From the NCBI GenBank assembly GCA_041687475.1, contig JAWLBW010000163.1:1-10001 (forward strand): 10,001 nt of DNA, in the 5' to 3' direction. Below the pieces are notes generated by a model. That model ran no database searches. It worked only from the letters and a program-made list of their open reading frames with translations, and was not told where the DNA came from. Position numbers and translations under genes: made by a program. Positions 1 to 7,161 of the stretch are shown in pieces. Position 1 is the first letter of the stretch; each line of letters starts with the position of its first letter. Source of the stretch: JAWLBW01 sp041687475. GTDB taxonomy: Bacteria > J088 > JAWLBW01.

Positions 1-12
1 GGGGCGAGCGAG

Positions 13-76
13 AGAGCCGGAGACTTTCAGACCTTCAGACTGTCGGACTGGCAGACCTCCGGACCTGCGGACTCAT
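13..76. repeat. Octamer array, family B (RGACYKBC), left-edge copy
   Basis: Eight consecutive 8-base units run from 13 to 76 without a phase break. Most units start with AGAC or GGAC and end in C; the best unit is AGACCTTC at 29-36, with variants such as AGACTGTC (37-44) and GGACCTGC (61-68). The same octamer family recurs at 8162-8209 and, on the other strand, at 8471-8518. No open reading frame or conserved spacer explains it. The array probably follows a gene lying to the left of the window, because the other copies follow stop codons. Confidence 0.8.
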
Positions 77-123
77 GAGCACGGTTCGCTGATGCCTTCT
101 TGCGTGCGCCCGTGCTGCACGTC

Positions 124-155
124 TCTCCCCTTCGCCCATCTCCCCCTCGCCCCTT
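124..155. repeat. Octamer array, family D (TCKCCCCT; reverse AGGGGMGA)
   Basis: Four pyrimidine-rich 8-base units occupy 124-155, for example TCTCCCCT at 124-131 and CTCCCCCT at 140-147. Read on the minus strand they match the purine-rich octamers CGATGGGG / AGAAGGGG at 9337-9376. The array is bracketed by a perfect 10-base direct repeat, TGCTGCACGT, at 113-122 and 169-178, exactly 56 bases (seven octamers) apart. Confidence 0.65.
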
Positions 156-217
156 CAAAGTAAGCTCTTGCTGCACGTGAAGCCGTGACACAACCATGAC
201 AAGGCGCTGGCCGCGCT

Positions 218-246
218 TTGACATGGGCTTGTTATGCTGGATTCTA
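218..246 (+). promoter_or_regulatory. Possible promoter for the desaturase gene
   Basis: A perfect -35 hexamer TTGACA lies at 218-223. The -10 candidate is poor: GATTCT at 240-245 (16-base spacer) matches three of six positions, and TATGCT at 233-238 is too close. The position about 35-60 bases ahead of the start codon is suitable. This is a prediction from motif only. Confidence 0.3.
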
Positions 247-280
247 CCTGGAATCTGCAAACGAAAACGGAAGAGTGTTC

Positions 281-1201
281 ATGGCGGCAGTAACGGCGAT
301 CAAACAAGAGAAAGTCGGCATCGGAATCTGGCCCTTCATCATGATGCATGTGGCGGTCGTGGGTGTCTTTTTTGTCGCGCCCACGACCGAGGCGTTGATT
401 ACCGGCGCGGTGTTGTATGTCGCGCGCATGTTCGGCATTACGGCAGGTTACCACCGCTATTTCGCGCACCGTACCTACAAGACGAGCCGTGTCTTTCAGT
501 TCATTCTCGCCCTGCTCGGCGCGTTCTCGGCCCAGAAGGGCGTACTGTGGTGGGCCGGCCACCACCGCAACCACCACAAATTCTCCGATCAGCCCGAAGA
601 TCTGCATTCGCCCAAGCTACGGGGTTTCTGGTGGTCGCACATGCTCTGGTTCCTGGTACCGAAGTATGATGAAACGCCTTTCGACCGCATCAAGGATTTC
701 GCGAAATATCCCGAGTTGCGCTGGTTGAACAAGTACCACCTGGTTCCGCCCATCGCGCTGGGACTGGTTGTCTATCTTACCCTGGGCCCGAGCGGCTTCT
801 TCTGGGGGTTCATTCTCAGCACGTTGCTGACCTGGCACGGCACCTTCACCATCAACTCGCTTTCGCATGTGTTCGGCAAGCAGCGCTACCGCACCTCGGA
901 CACCAGCCGCAACAACTGGTTGCTCGCCATCATTACGCTGGGCGAAGGCTGGCACAACAACCACCACTATTTCCAGAGCTCGGTAAACCAGGGCTTTTAC
1001 TGGTGGGAAGTCGACATCAGCTACTACACGCTCTGGGCCTTGTCGAAGCTGGGTATCGTGTGGGATCTGAAGAAGCCCCCCAAGTCGGTTCTCGAGAAGA
1101 ACCGCGTGCAGCCCGGCGATCCGATTCCGGCGCTGCCGGGCAGCACCGGCCGGGCCGTCGAAGAGCGGGAAAGCGTCGATGCCCTGCCGAAGGCGGCCTG
1201 A
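281..1201 (+). CDS. Acyl-CoA Delta9-type fatty acid desaturase
   Basis: Membrane-bound di-iron desaturase that introduces a cis double bond into saturated acyl chains, normally stearoyl- or palmitoyl-CoA at Delta9, using O2 and reducing equivalents. The 306-residue product has all three histidine boxes: HRYFAH at 58-63, HRNHH at 95-99 and HNNHH at 225-229. It also has the extra family histidine in NSLSHVFG (H196). Hydrophobic segments at about 15-48, 72-92, 153-167 and 172-188 fit the usual four-helix layout. The length is normal for bacterial members. The ATG at 281 is chosen because GGAAG at 269-273 is a well-spaced ribosome binding site; a frame extension to a TTG at 218 has none. No cytochrome b5 domain or partner reductase is nearby, so the electron donor is unknown. 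The gene stands alone and is closed by its own terminator. Exact substrate and regiochemistry are inferred from the family. Confidence 0.92.
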   Translation: MAAVTAIKQEKVGIGIWPFIMMHVAVVGVFFVAPTTEALITGAVLYVARMFGITAGYHRYFAHRTYKTSRVFQFILALLGAFSAQKGVLWWAGHHRNHHKFSDQPEDLHSPKLRGFWWSHMLWFLVPKYDETPFDRIKDFAKYPELRWLNKYHLVPPIALGLVVYLTLGPSGFFWGFILSTLLTWHGTFTINSLSHVFGKQRYRTSDTSRNNWLLAIITLGEGWHNNHHYFQSSVNQGFYWWEVDISYYTLWALSKLGIVWDLKKPPKSVLEKNRVQPGDPIPALPGSTGRAVEERESVDALPKAA

Positions 1202-1220
1202 AGGCATCCGATAACAGGTG

Positions 1221-1262
1221 AAAGCGCCTCTTCCGCGGCGACGGAAGAAGCGCTTTTTCTTT
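1221..1262 (+). terminator. Intrinsic terminator after the desaturase gene
   Basis: A 15-base-pair stem (1221-1235 with 1242-1256, one C-A mismatch) closes a six-base loop CGGCGA and runs into a T-rich stretch ending near 1262. It begins 20 bases after the desaturase stop codon. It lies between two convergent genes; on the minus strand the stem is followed by a much poorer T tract, so it mainly serves the + strand. Confidence 0.88.
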
Positions 1263-1343
1263 GTGCGCGTGTTCAACAATGTGACGGGGGACGGTTCTAC
1301 CCGGGCGCCGAGAAGGTCGGCAAGCCGCAGACGCCGTGTCGCC

Positions 1344-2093
1344 TCAGAATGTTGCCCCTATGGTGACCAGCGTGCTCCACATATCGCCGCCCGGAAATTC
1401 CTCGTCGATGATGCCGGTAAGCACGTGATAGCCGAGACGGGCGCCCAGGGTCAGTCGATCGCCTGCCAGAATGTTGAGCCCGCCCGTCAGCGGAAAGCCG
1501 AGGCTCTGGCGATTATCGAACGCGTCGAGATCGGAGTCGAGGCGCAGATAGGAAACGCCGCCGGCCAGGAAGGGAATGACAAGGCTGCCCTCTTCGGCCA
1601 GACTCACGCGTAGCTGGGCTTCGCCGCCGTTGGCCAGCGTACTGTCGCCGCCGAAACCGAGAAACTGCGCGTCGCCGGCGTCGAAGGGGTTGGTGGCCCC
1701 GATGTAGCCCAGCTCGACCCCGACACGTGAGTGCACACCCCAGACGCCGCGAACCGTCCACGCGGTACCCGCGCTCATGGCGTCGCCGAGCTCGCCGGTG
1801 TACGAGAAACTGCCGATGCCCGCTTCGGCCAGAATACCCGGCCCCTCGCCGTCGTCGACCGGGGGCGGAATTTTCGTGTCGGGCGCGGGCACCAATGCGG
1901 TCTCTACCCGTGGGGGGTACCGGCTTTCGCTGTCTTCGACCGGCTCGCCCATGTCGAAGCGCCAGTCGCCGCTTTCGAGCGCCGTTGCCTCTTCCCGATC
2001 GCCGTCCGTTTCCTGTGCGGCCGCGGGCGACGTTACCGCCAGCACAATCGCCGCCAGCACAACGGGAAACGTTTGCCTTGTCGAACGCTGCAT
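1344..2093 (-). CDS. Probable outer-membrane beta-barrel protein
   Basis: The 249-residue product begins with a clear Sec signal peptide: Arg at 3 and 6, a hydrophobic core at about 9-21, and AAA-Q as cleavage site near 26. An acidic, proline-rich linker follows (about 27-88), then alternating Gly/aromatic/hydrophobic segments from about 89 to the end that look like amphipathic beta strands (IGSFSYTG, VGVELGYIG, LTLGARLGYHV). The last residue is Phe (TLVTIGATF), the usual BAM-recognition signature of outer-membrane barrels. This suggests a small barrel of roughly eight strands, in the broad OmpA/OmpW-like class, but I do not recognise a specific family and cannot name a function. The start at 2093 is preferred over upstream ATGs because GGGAGG lies about five bases before it and because it gives the signal peptide. 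Monocistronic; divergent from the DUF302 gene. Confidence 0.75.
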   Translation of the reverse strand: MQRSTRQTFPVVLAAIVLAVTSPAAAQETDGDREEATALESGDWRFDMGEPVEDSESRYPPRVETALVPAPDTKIPPPVDDGEGPGILAEAGIGSFSYTGELGDAMSAGTAWTVRGVWGVHSRVGVELGYIGATNPFDAGDAQFLGFGGDSTLANGGEAQLRVSLAEEGSLVIPFLAGGVSYLRLDSDLDAFDNRQSLGFPLTGGLNILAGDRLTLGARLGYHVLTGIIDEEFPGGDMWSTLVTIGATF

Positions 2094-2190
2094 ACCTGCC
2101 TCCCACATCTTCTTCTTACGTTGGGCGATGCGGGCGGGCGATGCAAGAAAGCGGGACAACCGGGCGAGCGCCCGCGTGAAATCGGCAGGT

Positions 2191-2219
2191 TTCCGCCCCT
2201 CGGCGGCCCTGTTTATGGT
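2191..2219 (+). promoter_or_regulatory. Weak promoter candidate for the DUF302 gene
   Basis: TATGGT at 2214-2219 (four of six consensus bases) sits 17 bases after TTCCGC at 2191-2196 in the 167-base divergent gap between the barrel and DUF302 genes. An inverted repeat CGGGCG-AG-CGCCCG at 2161-2174 lies just upstream and could be an operator-like palindrome, though GC-rich palindromes are common in this DNA. Confidence 0.25.
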
Positions 2220-2260
2220 AAGAGTGAACAGAAGAATCAACAGTCTGAAAAGGTGACCTC

Positions 2261-2647
2261 ATGAGTTATTACTTCGCCAAGACACTGAACATGCCCATGG
2301 ACCAGGCGGTGGGCCACGTAACCGAAGCGCTGAAGAAAGAGGGCTTTGGCGTATTGACGGAAATCGACGTGAAAACGACGCTGAAAAACAAGCTCGACGT
2401 CGATTTCCGGCCGTACCGCATTCTGGGCGCCTGCAACCCCGCGCTTGCCCACAAGGCCCTCAGTGCCGAAGACAAGATCGGCACCATGCTGCCCTGCAAT
2501 GTGATCGTGCAGGAGATTGCCGAGGGGCGCAGCGAGGTAGCCGCCGTCGACCCGGTGGCGTCGATGCAGGCCGTCGAAAACGAAAGCCTGGGGGGAATTG
2601 CGGCCCAGGTGCGGGAAAAGCTGAAGGCAGTGATTGACGGACTGTGA
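2261..2647 (+). CDS. DUF302 family protein
   Basis: A 128-residue protein matching the DUF302 family over its whole length. The N-terminal half has the typical pattern of a strand, then an amphipathic helix with EALKKEGFGVLTEID (23-37), then a second segment DFRPYRILGACNPALAHKAL (48-67), followed by the conserved GTMLPCNVIVQE (74-85). Two cysteines, C58 and C79, lie in the two best conserved family motifs. No signal peptide or membrane segment is seen, so the protein is probably cytoplasmic. Family members are small alpha/beta proteins of unknown function, sometimes found beside redox or sulfur genes; nothing nearby gives a specific hint here. AAAAGGTGA at about 2247-2255 supplies a good ribosome binding site for the ATG. 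The stop codon is followed within two bases by the GGAACGC repeat array. Confidence 0.88.
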   Translation: MSYYFAKTLNMPMDQAVGHVTEALKKEGFGVLTEIDVKTTLKNKLDVDFRPYRILGACNPALAHKALSAEDKIGTMLPCNVIVQEIAEGRSEVAAVDPVASMQAVENESLGGIAAQVREKLKAVIDGL

Positions 2648-2648
2648 A

Positions 2649-2747
2649 GGAAACGCGGAACGCGGAACTCGGAAAGCGGAAAAGGAAACCCCACATAAAC
2701 GCGGAACGCGGAAACTGGGAACCAAACAAACGTGGAACTCGGAATGG
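2649..2747. repeat. Heptamer array, family A (GGAACGC), copy 1
   Basis: Starting one base after the DUF302 stop codon, 7-base units of the form GGAANNC run through 2649-2690 (GGAACGC at 2657-2663, GGAACTC at 2664-2670, GGAAAGC at 2671-2677). An A/C-rich linker ending in AAACGC follows, then further units at 2703-2716, a second linker (2717-2733) and two more units at 2734-2747. The same units and linker type recur at 9376-9468. The rest of the gap, 2748-2840, holds no recognisable gene. Confidence 0.8.
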
Positions 2748-2840
2748 CTCGGCCCGAACGGGAGAAGCCGTGTGGCCGATTTGCAAGGGGTCCTGTTCTT
2801 ATTCCGCCGTCGGACGTCCGCCGTTCAGCACGTGCAACCT

Positions 2841-3566
2841 TCAGACCGCTTCCGTCTCTCCGTCCTTCCTGAAAATTCTTCCGCTCGGGCCGCCCATGGG
2901 CAGGGAGGCGAGGCGCAGAATGCCGGGCACGATCTTGTCGGGCGAGTCCTTGGCCGCGGGGTTCTGCTCGGTCTGGGCAACACCGGGGTCGATGGCGTTG
3001 ACCAGAATGTTCCACCCGCTGAGCTCGGCGGCAAGCGTGCGCGTAAAGGAATTGAGGCCGGCCTTGCTCACGCTGTAGGCGCCGTAGCCGGGCACCGTCT
3101 TCCACCCGAGGCCGCTCGTGATGTTGATGATGCGACCGTAGTCGTGTTTGCGCATCGCGGGTAGAAAGGCCTTGGTCACCAGAATGGGGCCGCGCAGGTT
3201 GGTGGCAAGCACCTGGTCAATGGTGTCGAACTCGGTGTCTTCCCACGTGGCTGCGCGGGGTATGAGGGCGGCGTTGTTGATGAGAATGTCGATTTTGCCG
3301 TAGCGCTCGAGCACCGTGTCGACCAGCTGGCGCACCGAGGCGTCGTCGGTCACGTCGACGCTGGTCGAGTAAACATCGCCCGGAAAGTCTGTGCGCGAAA
3401 GCCTGGCCACGGCCGAAGCCAGCTTTCCCGAGCGCCGACCGCACAGCACCACGTCGGCGCCGACTTCATAGAGGGCGCGGGCCGCGGCAAAGCCGAAGCC
3501 GGTGCCGCCTCCGGTAATGACGGCGGTACGTTTCTTCAAAAGAATGGTGTCGGACATGCCTGCCAT
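2841..3566 (-). CDS. Short-chain dehydrogenase/reductase (SDR)
   Basis: Classical SDR of 241 residues, using NAD(P)(H) to interconvert an alcohol and a carbonyl; the substrate cannot be told. The cofactor motif TGGGTGFG is at 18-25, followed by a strand ending CGRRSGK (42-48), where the basic residues favour NADP(H). INNA is at 96-99, and the catalytic tetrad is complete: N123, S151, Y164 and K168 (YSVSK). DPG at 193-195 is the usual motif after the sixth strand. Alternative starts are 3566 and 3557; neither has a strong ribosome binding site, so the first few residues are uncertain. The last residues (about 233-241, DGETEAV) are encoded by DNA that resembles the octamer repeats seen elsewhere here. 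It lies 78 bases downstream of the M20 peptidase gene on the same strand and may share its transcript. Confidence 0.87.
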   Translation of the reverse strand: MAGMSDTILLKKRTAVITGGGTGFGFAAARALYEVGADVVLCGRRSGKLASAVARLSRTDFPGDVYSTSVDVTDDASVRQLVDTVLERYGKIDILINNAALIPRAATWEDTEFDTIDQVLATNLRGPILVTKAFLPAMRKHDYGRIINITSGLGWKTVPGYGAYSVSKAGLNSFTRTLAAELSGWNILVNAIDPGVAQTEQNPAAKDSPDKIVPGILRLASLPMGGPSGRIFRKDGETEAV

Positions 3567-3600
3567 TGTAGCAGGAACGGTCCGTTGCTCCTTCGCTTTT

Positions 3601-3640
3601 TCGGCCGCGAAGCTCGGCGAAGAGCGGCTCGCCGGGCCGG
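3601..3640. other. GC-rich inverted repeat between peptidase and SDR genes
   Basis: CGGCGA at 3615-3620 pairs with TCGCCG at 3629-3634, and CGGCC at 3602-3606 can pair with GGCCG at 3635-3639. There is no T tract on the minus strand side, so it does not look like a terminator for the peptidase gene; it could be a processing or attenuating hairpin in a two-gene transcript. Confidence 0.35.
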
Positions 3641-3644
3641 TCGC

Positions 3645-5030
3645 TTACTTCTGCGTGGGGCGAGCGCCCTTCCACCCGGCGATATCGACCAGCAGATTGG
3701 CGATGAAGTCGGCCGCCTCGAGCACGCCTTCGACCGGCACCCGTTCATCGACGCCGTGCATGCCCTGCACCAGCTCGGGGGTAATGGGAATGGGCACGAT
3801 GCCGTAGGCCGGCACGCCTTTTTCGCGCCAGAAGCGTGAGTCGGTGGCGCCGGCCGCGAGTACGGGCACGACCATGCTGCCCGGCTCGGCCGTATGGGCC
3901 GCTTTCTCGATGGCCTGGAAGAAGGGCGTGACCCAATTGCTCACATTGGGTTCGCTGGCGAATACCATTTCGACGGTCGCTTCCCTCCCAGCCCGGCGTT
4001 GGGCCTGGCGCAGAAAGGCCCGGGTCGTCTGACCCGGCACGATACGGCAGTCGACCATGGCCCGGCTCTCGCCGGGAATGACGTTCGGCTTCGCGCCTGC
4101 ATCGAGCACGGTCAGGTTACAGGTGTTTCGCAGCGACGAGTGCAGGCTCGGGTCGCGTTCTATCTGCCTGCCGAGCGGGTGCCGTTGCAGGGCTTCGGTT
4201 ACCGAGCGGGCGCCGTGCCCGCGCCGATTCAGATCGCTCATGGCGAACTGGCCCATGGGCGACTCGCGCAGGGGGTTGTGATGCCACTCGAGAATGCCAC
4301 GCAACGCCGCGATGAGTTTGTCGTTTGCATTGTCGCCCCAGCGCACCGAGCCGTGACCCGGTGTGCCCTCGGTTCTGACCTCGAGCCAGGCCGCCCCCTT
4401 TTCTCCGACCGAAACATAGTAGGTTCGCCTGGCCGGTCCCTCGTCGTCGACGAGGGCGAACCCGCCTTCGTTGAGCACGCCGCGCACGTCGAGCAGTTCG
4501 GGACGCTTTTGGAGCAGCCACTGCAGGCCCTGGCTGCCGCCGGTTTCCTCATCGGCGGCGAACACGGCTACGATGGGAATTTCGGGTTGCTGACCCGAGC
4601 GATGCAGCTCGATGAGAGCGGCTGCAATCGCGGCGACCATGCCTTTGTCGTCGAGGGCGCCCCGCCCCCAGAGCATGCCGCCCGTAATCGTGCCGGCGTA
4701 CGGATCGTGTTGCCATGTATCGGAATCGGCGGGCACTGTGTCGAGATGTGACAGCAGGAGCCACGGTTTTGTGTCATGGCGTCCCGGAATCGTTACAATG
4801 AGATTCTGCCTGTCGGCGGTAACGCCGGTCAGTTCAGTGGCGATGCCCTCGCTTTCAAATAGCTCGGCAAGATGACGCGATACGGCCGACTCATTGCCGG
4901 GCGGGTTCGAGGTGTTCAGGCGAACCAGCTCCTGCAGCAGCGTAACGGCGGTCATTTCGGCCCCAACCGGTGGTGCGGGCAGAAGGAGCAGGGCAAGGGT
5001 CATGCTCGCCAACACGGCGCTGGGTCTCAT
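3645..5030 (-). CDS. Exported M20 family zinc metallopeptidase (aminoacylase-1/PM20D1-like)
   Basis: The 461-residue product is a di-zinc M20 hydrolase that cleaves amide bonds next to a free carboxylate, such as dipeptides or N-acyl amino acids. Metal and catalytic residues are all visible: H95 and D97 in SHLDTVP, D127 in GALDDKG, catalytic E161 and metal-binding E162 in ADEETGG, D187-equivalent context in LNEGG, and H425 in MHGVDER. The lid domain is marked by GTPGHGSVR (222-230). The segment AGATDSRFWREKGVPAYG resembles the ATDNRY region of aminoacylase-1, so a mono-acyl amino acid or dipeptide substrate is likeliest. The ATG at 5030 is chosen because CGGAG lies six bases upstream and it exposes a signal peptide (hydrophobic about 7-20, cleavage near VGA-E, 22-25); a longer frame to 5108 lacks these. 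No lipobox, so probably periplasmic or secreted. The SDR gene follows 78 bases downstream. Confidence 0.9.
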   Translation of the reverse strand: MRPSAVLASMTLALLLLPAPPVGAEMTAVTLLQELVRLNTSNPPGNESAVSRHLAELFESEGIATELTGVTADRQNLIVTIPGRHDTKPWLLLSHLDTVPADSDTWQHDPYAGTITGGMLWGRGALDDKGMVAAIAAALIELHRSGQQPEIPIVAVFAADEETGGSQGLQWLLQKRPELLDVRGVLNEGGFALVDDEGPARRTYYVSVGEKGAAWLEVRTEGTPGHGSVRWGDNANDKLIAALRGILEWHHNPLRESPMGQFAMSDLNRRGHGARSVTEALQRHPLGRQIERDPSLHSSLRNTCNLTVLDAGAKPNVIPGESRAMVDCRIVPGQTTRAFLRQAQRRAGREATVEMVFASEPNVSNWVTPFFQAIEKAAHTAEPGSMVVPVLAAGATDSRFWREKGVPAYGIVPIPITPELVQGMHGVDERVPVEGVLEAADFIANLLVDIAGWKGARPTQK

Positions 5031-5174
5031 GGCGCGCTCCGGGTACGTGGTTGTGTCACAGGCAAAGCATGGCACGAAATACGCTGCTGAATCAAGGCGG
5101 GTATGCAAGCCGGCCGCGAAAAATCAATTCCCGACTACTTTGGTGTATTCCGGTAGGGTTAATACTTCATTTTT

Positions 5175-5203
5175 TTTGTGTAGTACGCACGGGCTGGTAT
5201 ACT
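5175..5203 (+). promoter_or_regulatory. Sigma-70-type promoter of the korAB operon
   Basis: TATACT at 5198-5203 matches five of six -10 bases and is preceded by TG at 5195-5196, giving an extended -10 element. TTTGTG at 5175-5180 lies 17 bases upstream as a moderate -35, behind a run of eight T residues (from 5170) that could act as an UP element. Transcription would start near 5210 and leave a leader of about 110 bases before the korA ATG. No operator was recognised. Confidence 0.6.
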
Positions 5204-5318
5204 GAATGCTTGCATCTGCGTCACGGCAGGGCAGGCGCGTCTTCACGAGCCTGTCTTGTCTGAATGGCAGGTGCCGAATGCCCGCAAGCGGTCGCATTGG
5301 AGGTCGCAACAGAATCGT

Positions 5319-7154
5319 ATGAGTACCCAGGAAAAAGTCATTGAGCAGCTGGAGTCGGTCGTCATTCGCTTTGCCGGCGACTCGGGCGACGGCATGCAGC
5401 TGACCGGTCAGCAGTTTACCCAGGAATCGGTGCTGGCCGGAAACGACATCGGCACACTGCCCGACTTCCCGGCTGAAATCAGGGCGCCGACGGGCACGCT
5501 GGCCGGCGTGAGCGGTTTTCAGCTGCAGTTCGCAAGCCACGACATCTACACGCCCGGCGACGCGCCCGACGTGCTGGTGGCCATGAATCCGGCAGCCTTG
5601 AAAATCAACCTGGGCGACGTGCGACCCAACGGCATCATCATTGCCAATACCGATGCCTATACCGACAAGAACTGTCAGAAGGCCGGCTTCGGCGGCAACC
5701 CGTTGACCGACGGCACGCTGAGCAGCTATCGGTTGTATACGGTCGACATGAACAAGATGACGCAGGCCGCGCTGGCCGATACGGGCCTGGGCCCCCGCGA
5801 CATCGACCGCACCAAGAACATGTTCGCCCTCGGTCTGGTGAGCTGGATGTTCCAGCGCCCCATCGGCGTGACCATCAAGCAGCTCGAGAAGAAGTTCGCG
5901 GCCAAGCCCGAAATTCTCGACGCCAACATTCGCGTGCTCAAGGCCGGTTACCATTACGGCGAAACGGCTGAAATTTTCACCAGCGCCTACGAGGTCAAAC
6001 CGGCTGCCATCGAACCGGGCACCTATCGCTCGATTACCGGCAACGCCGCCACGGCCTACGGCTTCATCGCCGCCTCGGAGCTGTCGGGGCTGCGACTGTT
6101 TCTGGGCAGCTATCCGATTACCCCGGCCAGCGACGTGCTGCACGAGCTGTCGAAGCATAAGAACTTCGACGTCATGACCTTCCAGGCCGAAGACGAAATT
6201 GCGGCCGTGGGCGCGGCCATCGGTGCCGCTTTCGGCGGCAACCTGGCTATTACCACTTCGAGCGGCCCGGGTGTCGCGCTCAAGATGGAAGCCATTTCGC
6301 TGGCGATCATGACCGAGCTTCCCCTCGTCATTGCAGACATTCAACGCGGCGGCCCCAGCACGGGCCTTCCCACGAAAACCGAGCAGGCCGATCTGCTGCA
6401 GGTCATTTACGGCCGCCACGGCGAATCGCCCGTGCCGGTCATCGCGGCGCAGACGCCGGCCGATTGCTTCTGGGCGGCGCTCGAAGCCTGCCGCATCGCC
6501 GTGAAGTACATGACGCCGGTATTCCTCCTGACCGACGGCTACCTGGCCAACGGCGCCGAACCGTGGAAGATTCCCGACGTCGAATCGCTCGAAGCCTTCG
6601 ACGTGAAATTTCGCAAGGAAGTCGACGGTTTTCTGCCCTATCTGCGCGATGAAGACACGCTGGCCCGCCCCTGGGTCAAGCCGGGCACGCCGGGCCTCGA
6701 GCACCGCATCGGCGGCCTCGAGAAGGAAGACGGCTCGGGCAACGTGAGCTATTCGCCCACCAATCACGAGCACATGGTGCGCACCCGTGCCGCCAAGGTA
6801 AAGGGCATTCAGCGCGACATCGCTCCCATCGAGGTCTACGGCGATCCCGAAGGCGACCTGGTGGTCGTGGGCTGGGGCAGTACCTACGGCGCCATTCGCA
6901 CCGCCGTCGACGCAGCGCGGAACGAGGGCAAGAAGGTATCGCACGTGCACATCAGGTGGATGAATCCGCTGCCGGCCGACCTGGGCGACGTGCTGCGTCG
7001 CTTCAAGAAGGTGCTCGTACCCGAAATGAACCTCGGCCAGCTGCGCATGCTGCTGCGCGCCGAGTACCTCATTCCGGCCGAAGGCCTGAACAAGGTCACG
7101 GGCCGACCGTTTACGAAGTCTGAAATTCTGCGTGGCATCGAGAATCACCTCTGA
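5319..7154 (+). CDS. korA: 2-oxoglutarate:ferredoxin oxidoreductase, fused gamma-alpha subunit
   Basis: Subunit of the thiamine-diphosphate enzyme that oxidatively decarboxylates 2-oxoglutarate to succinyl-CoA and reduces ferredoxin (reversible in some organisms). The 611-residue chain is a gamma-alpha fusion. Residues about 13-195 are the gamma domain, starting with VVIRFAGDSGDGMQLTG. Residues about 236-420 are the alpha pyrimidine-binding domain, with YPITPASD (265-272), FQAEDEIAAVGAAIGAAFGG (288-307) and TSSGPG (313-318). The C-terminal part, about 505-611, is the transketolase-C-like domain II (DLVVVGWGSTYGA, HIRWMNPLP). The start at 5319 aligns with the family; GGAGG at 5299-5303 is 15 bases away, unusually far, and an upstream in-frame ATG at 5256 is less likely. 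The fused form and the neighbour favour Kor over pyruvate oxidoreductase; other 2-oxoacids are possible. Seven bases separate it from korB. Confidence 0.93.
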   Translation: MSTQEKVIEQLESVVIRFAGDSGDGMQLTGQQFTQESVLAGNDIGTLPDFPAEIRAPTGTLAGVSGFQLQFASHDIYTPGDAPDVLVAMNPAALKINLGDVRPNGIIIANTDAYTDKNCQKAGFGGNPLTDGTLSSYRLYTVDMNKMTQAALADTGLGPRDIDRTKNMFALGLVSWMFQRPIGVTIKQLEKKFAAKPEILDANIRVLKAGYHYGETAEIFTSAYEVKPAAIEPGTYRSITGNAATAYGFIAASELSGLRLFLGSYPITPASDVLHELSKHKNFDVMTFQAEDEIAAVGAAIGAAFGGNLAITTSSGPGVALKMEAISLAIMTELPLVIADIQRGGPSTGLPTKTEQADLLQVIYGRHGESPVPVIAAQTPADCFWAALEACRIAVKYMTPVFLLTDGYLANGAEPWKIPDVESLEAFDVKFRKEVDGFLPYLRDEDTLARPWVKPGTPGLEHRIGGLEKEDGSGNVSYSPTNHEHMVRTRAAKVKGIQRDIAPIEVYGDPEGDLVVVGWGSTYGAIRTAVDAARNEGKKVSHVHIRWMNPLPADLGDVLRRFKKVLVPEMNLGQLRMLLRAEYLIPAEGLNKVTGRPFTKSEILRGIENHL

Positions 7155-7161
7155 GGAAGAT

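Noticed and set aside
1..155. Possible CRISPR array from the phased repeats
   Set aside because: The 7-8 base units are contiguous with no spacers, are not 23-47 bases long, and no cas gene is in the window.
617..1279. A 220-codon minus-strand frame opposite the desaturase gene, crossing its terminator
   Set aside because: Its start would lie beyond the terminator hairpin, its product is low-complexity Arg/Ala-rich, and the opposite strand has all three histidine boxes.
2644..3078. A 144-codon + strand frame starting in the GGAACGC array
   Set aside because: Its N-terminal part is translated repeat and the rest is antisense to the SDR gene; no coding signal is visible.
3601..3640. Possible intrinsic terminator between the peptidase and SDR genes
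   Set aside because: The stem is followed by A residues, not T residues, on the minus strand, so it does not fit an intrinsic terminator for those genes.
3894..4751. A 285-codon + strand frame opposite the M20 peptidase gene
   Set aside because: Shadow of the peptidase gene, whose metal ligands and signal peptide are clear.
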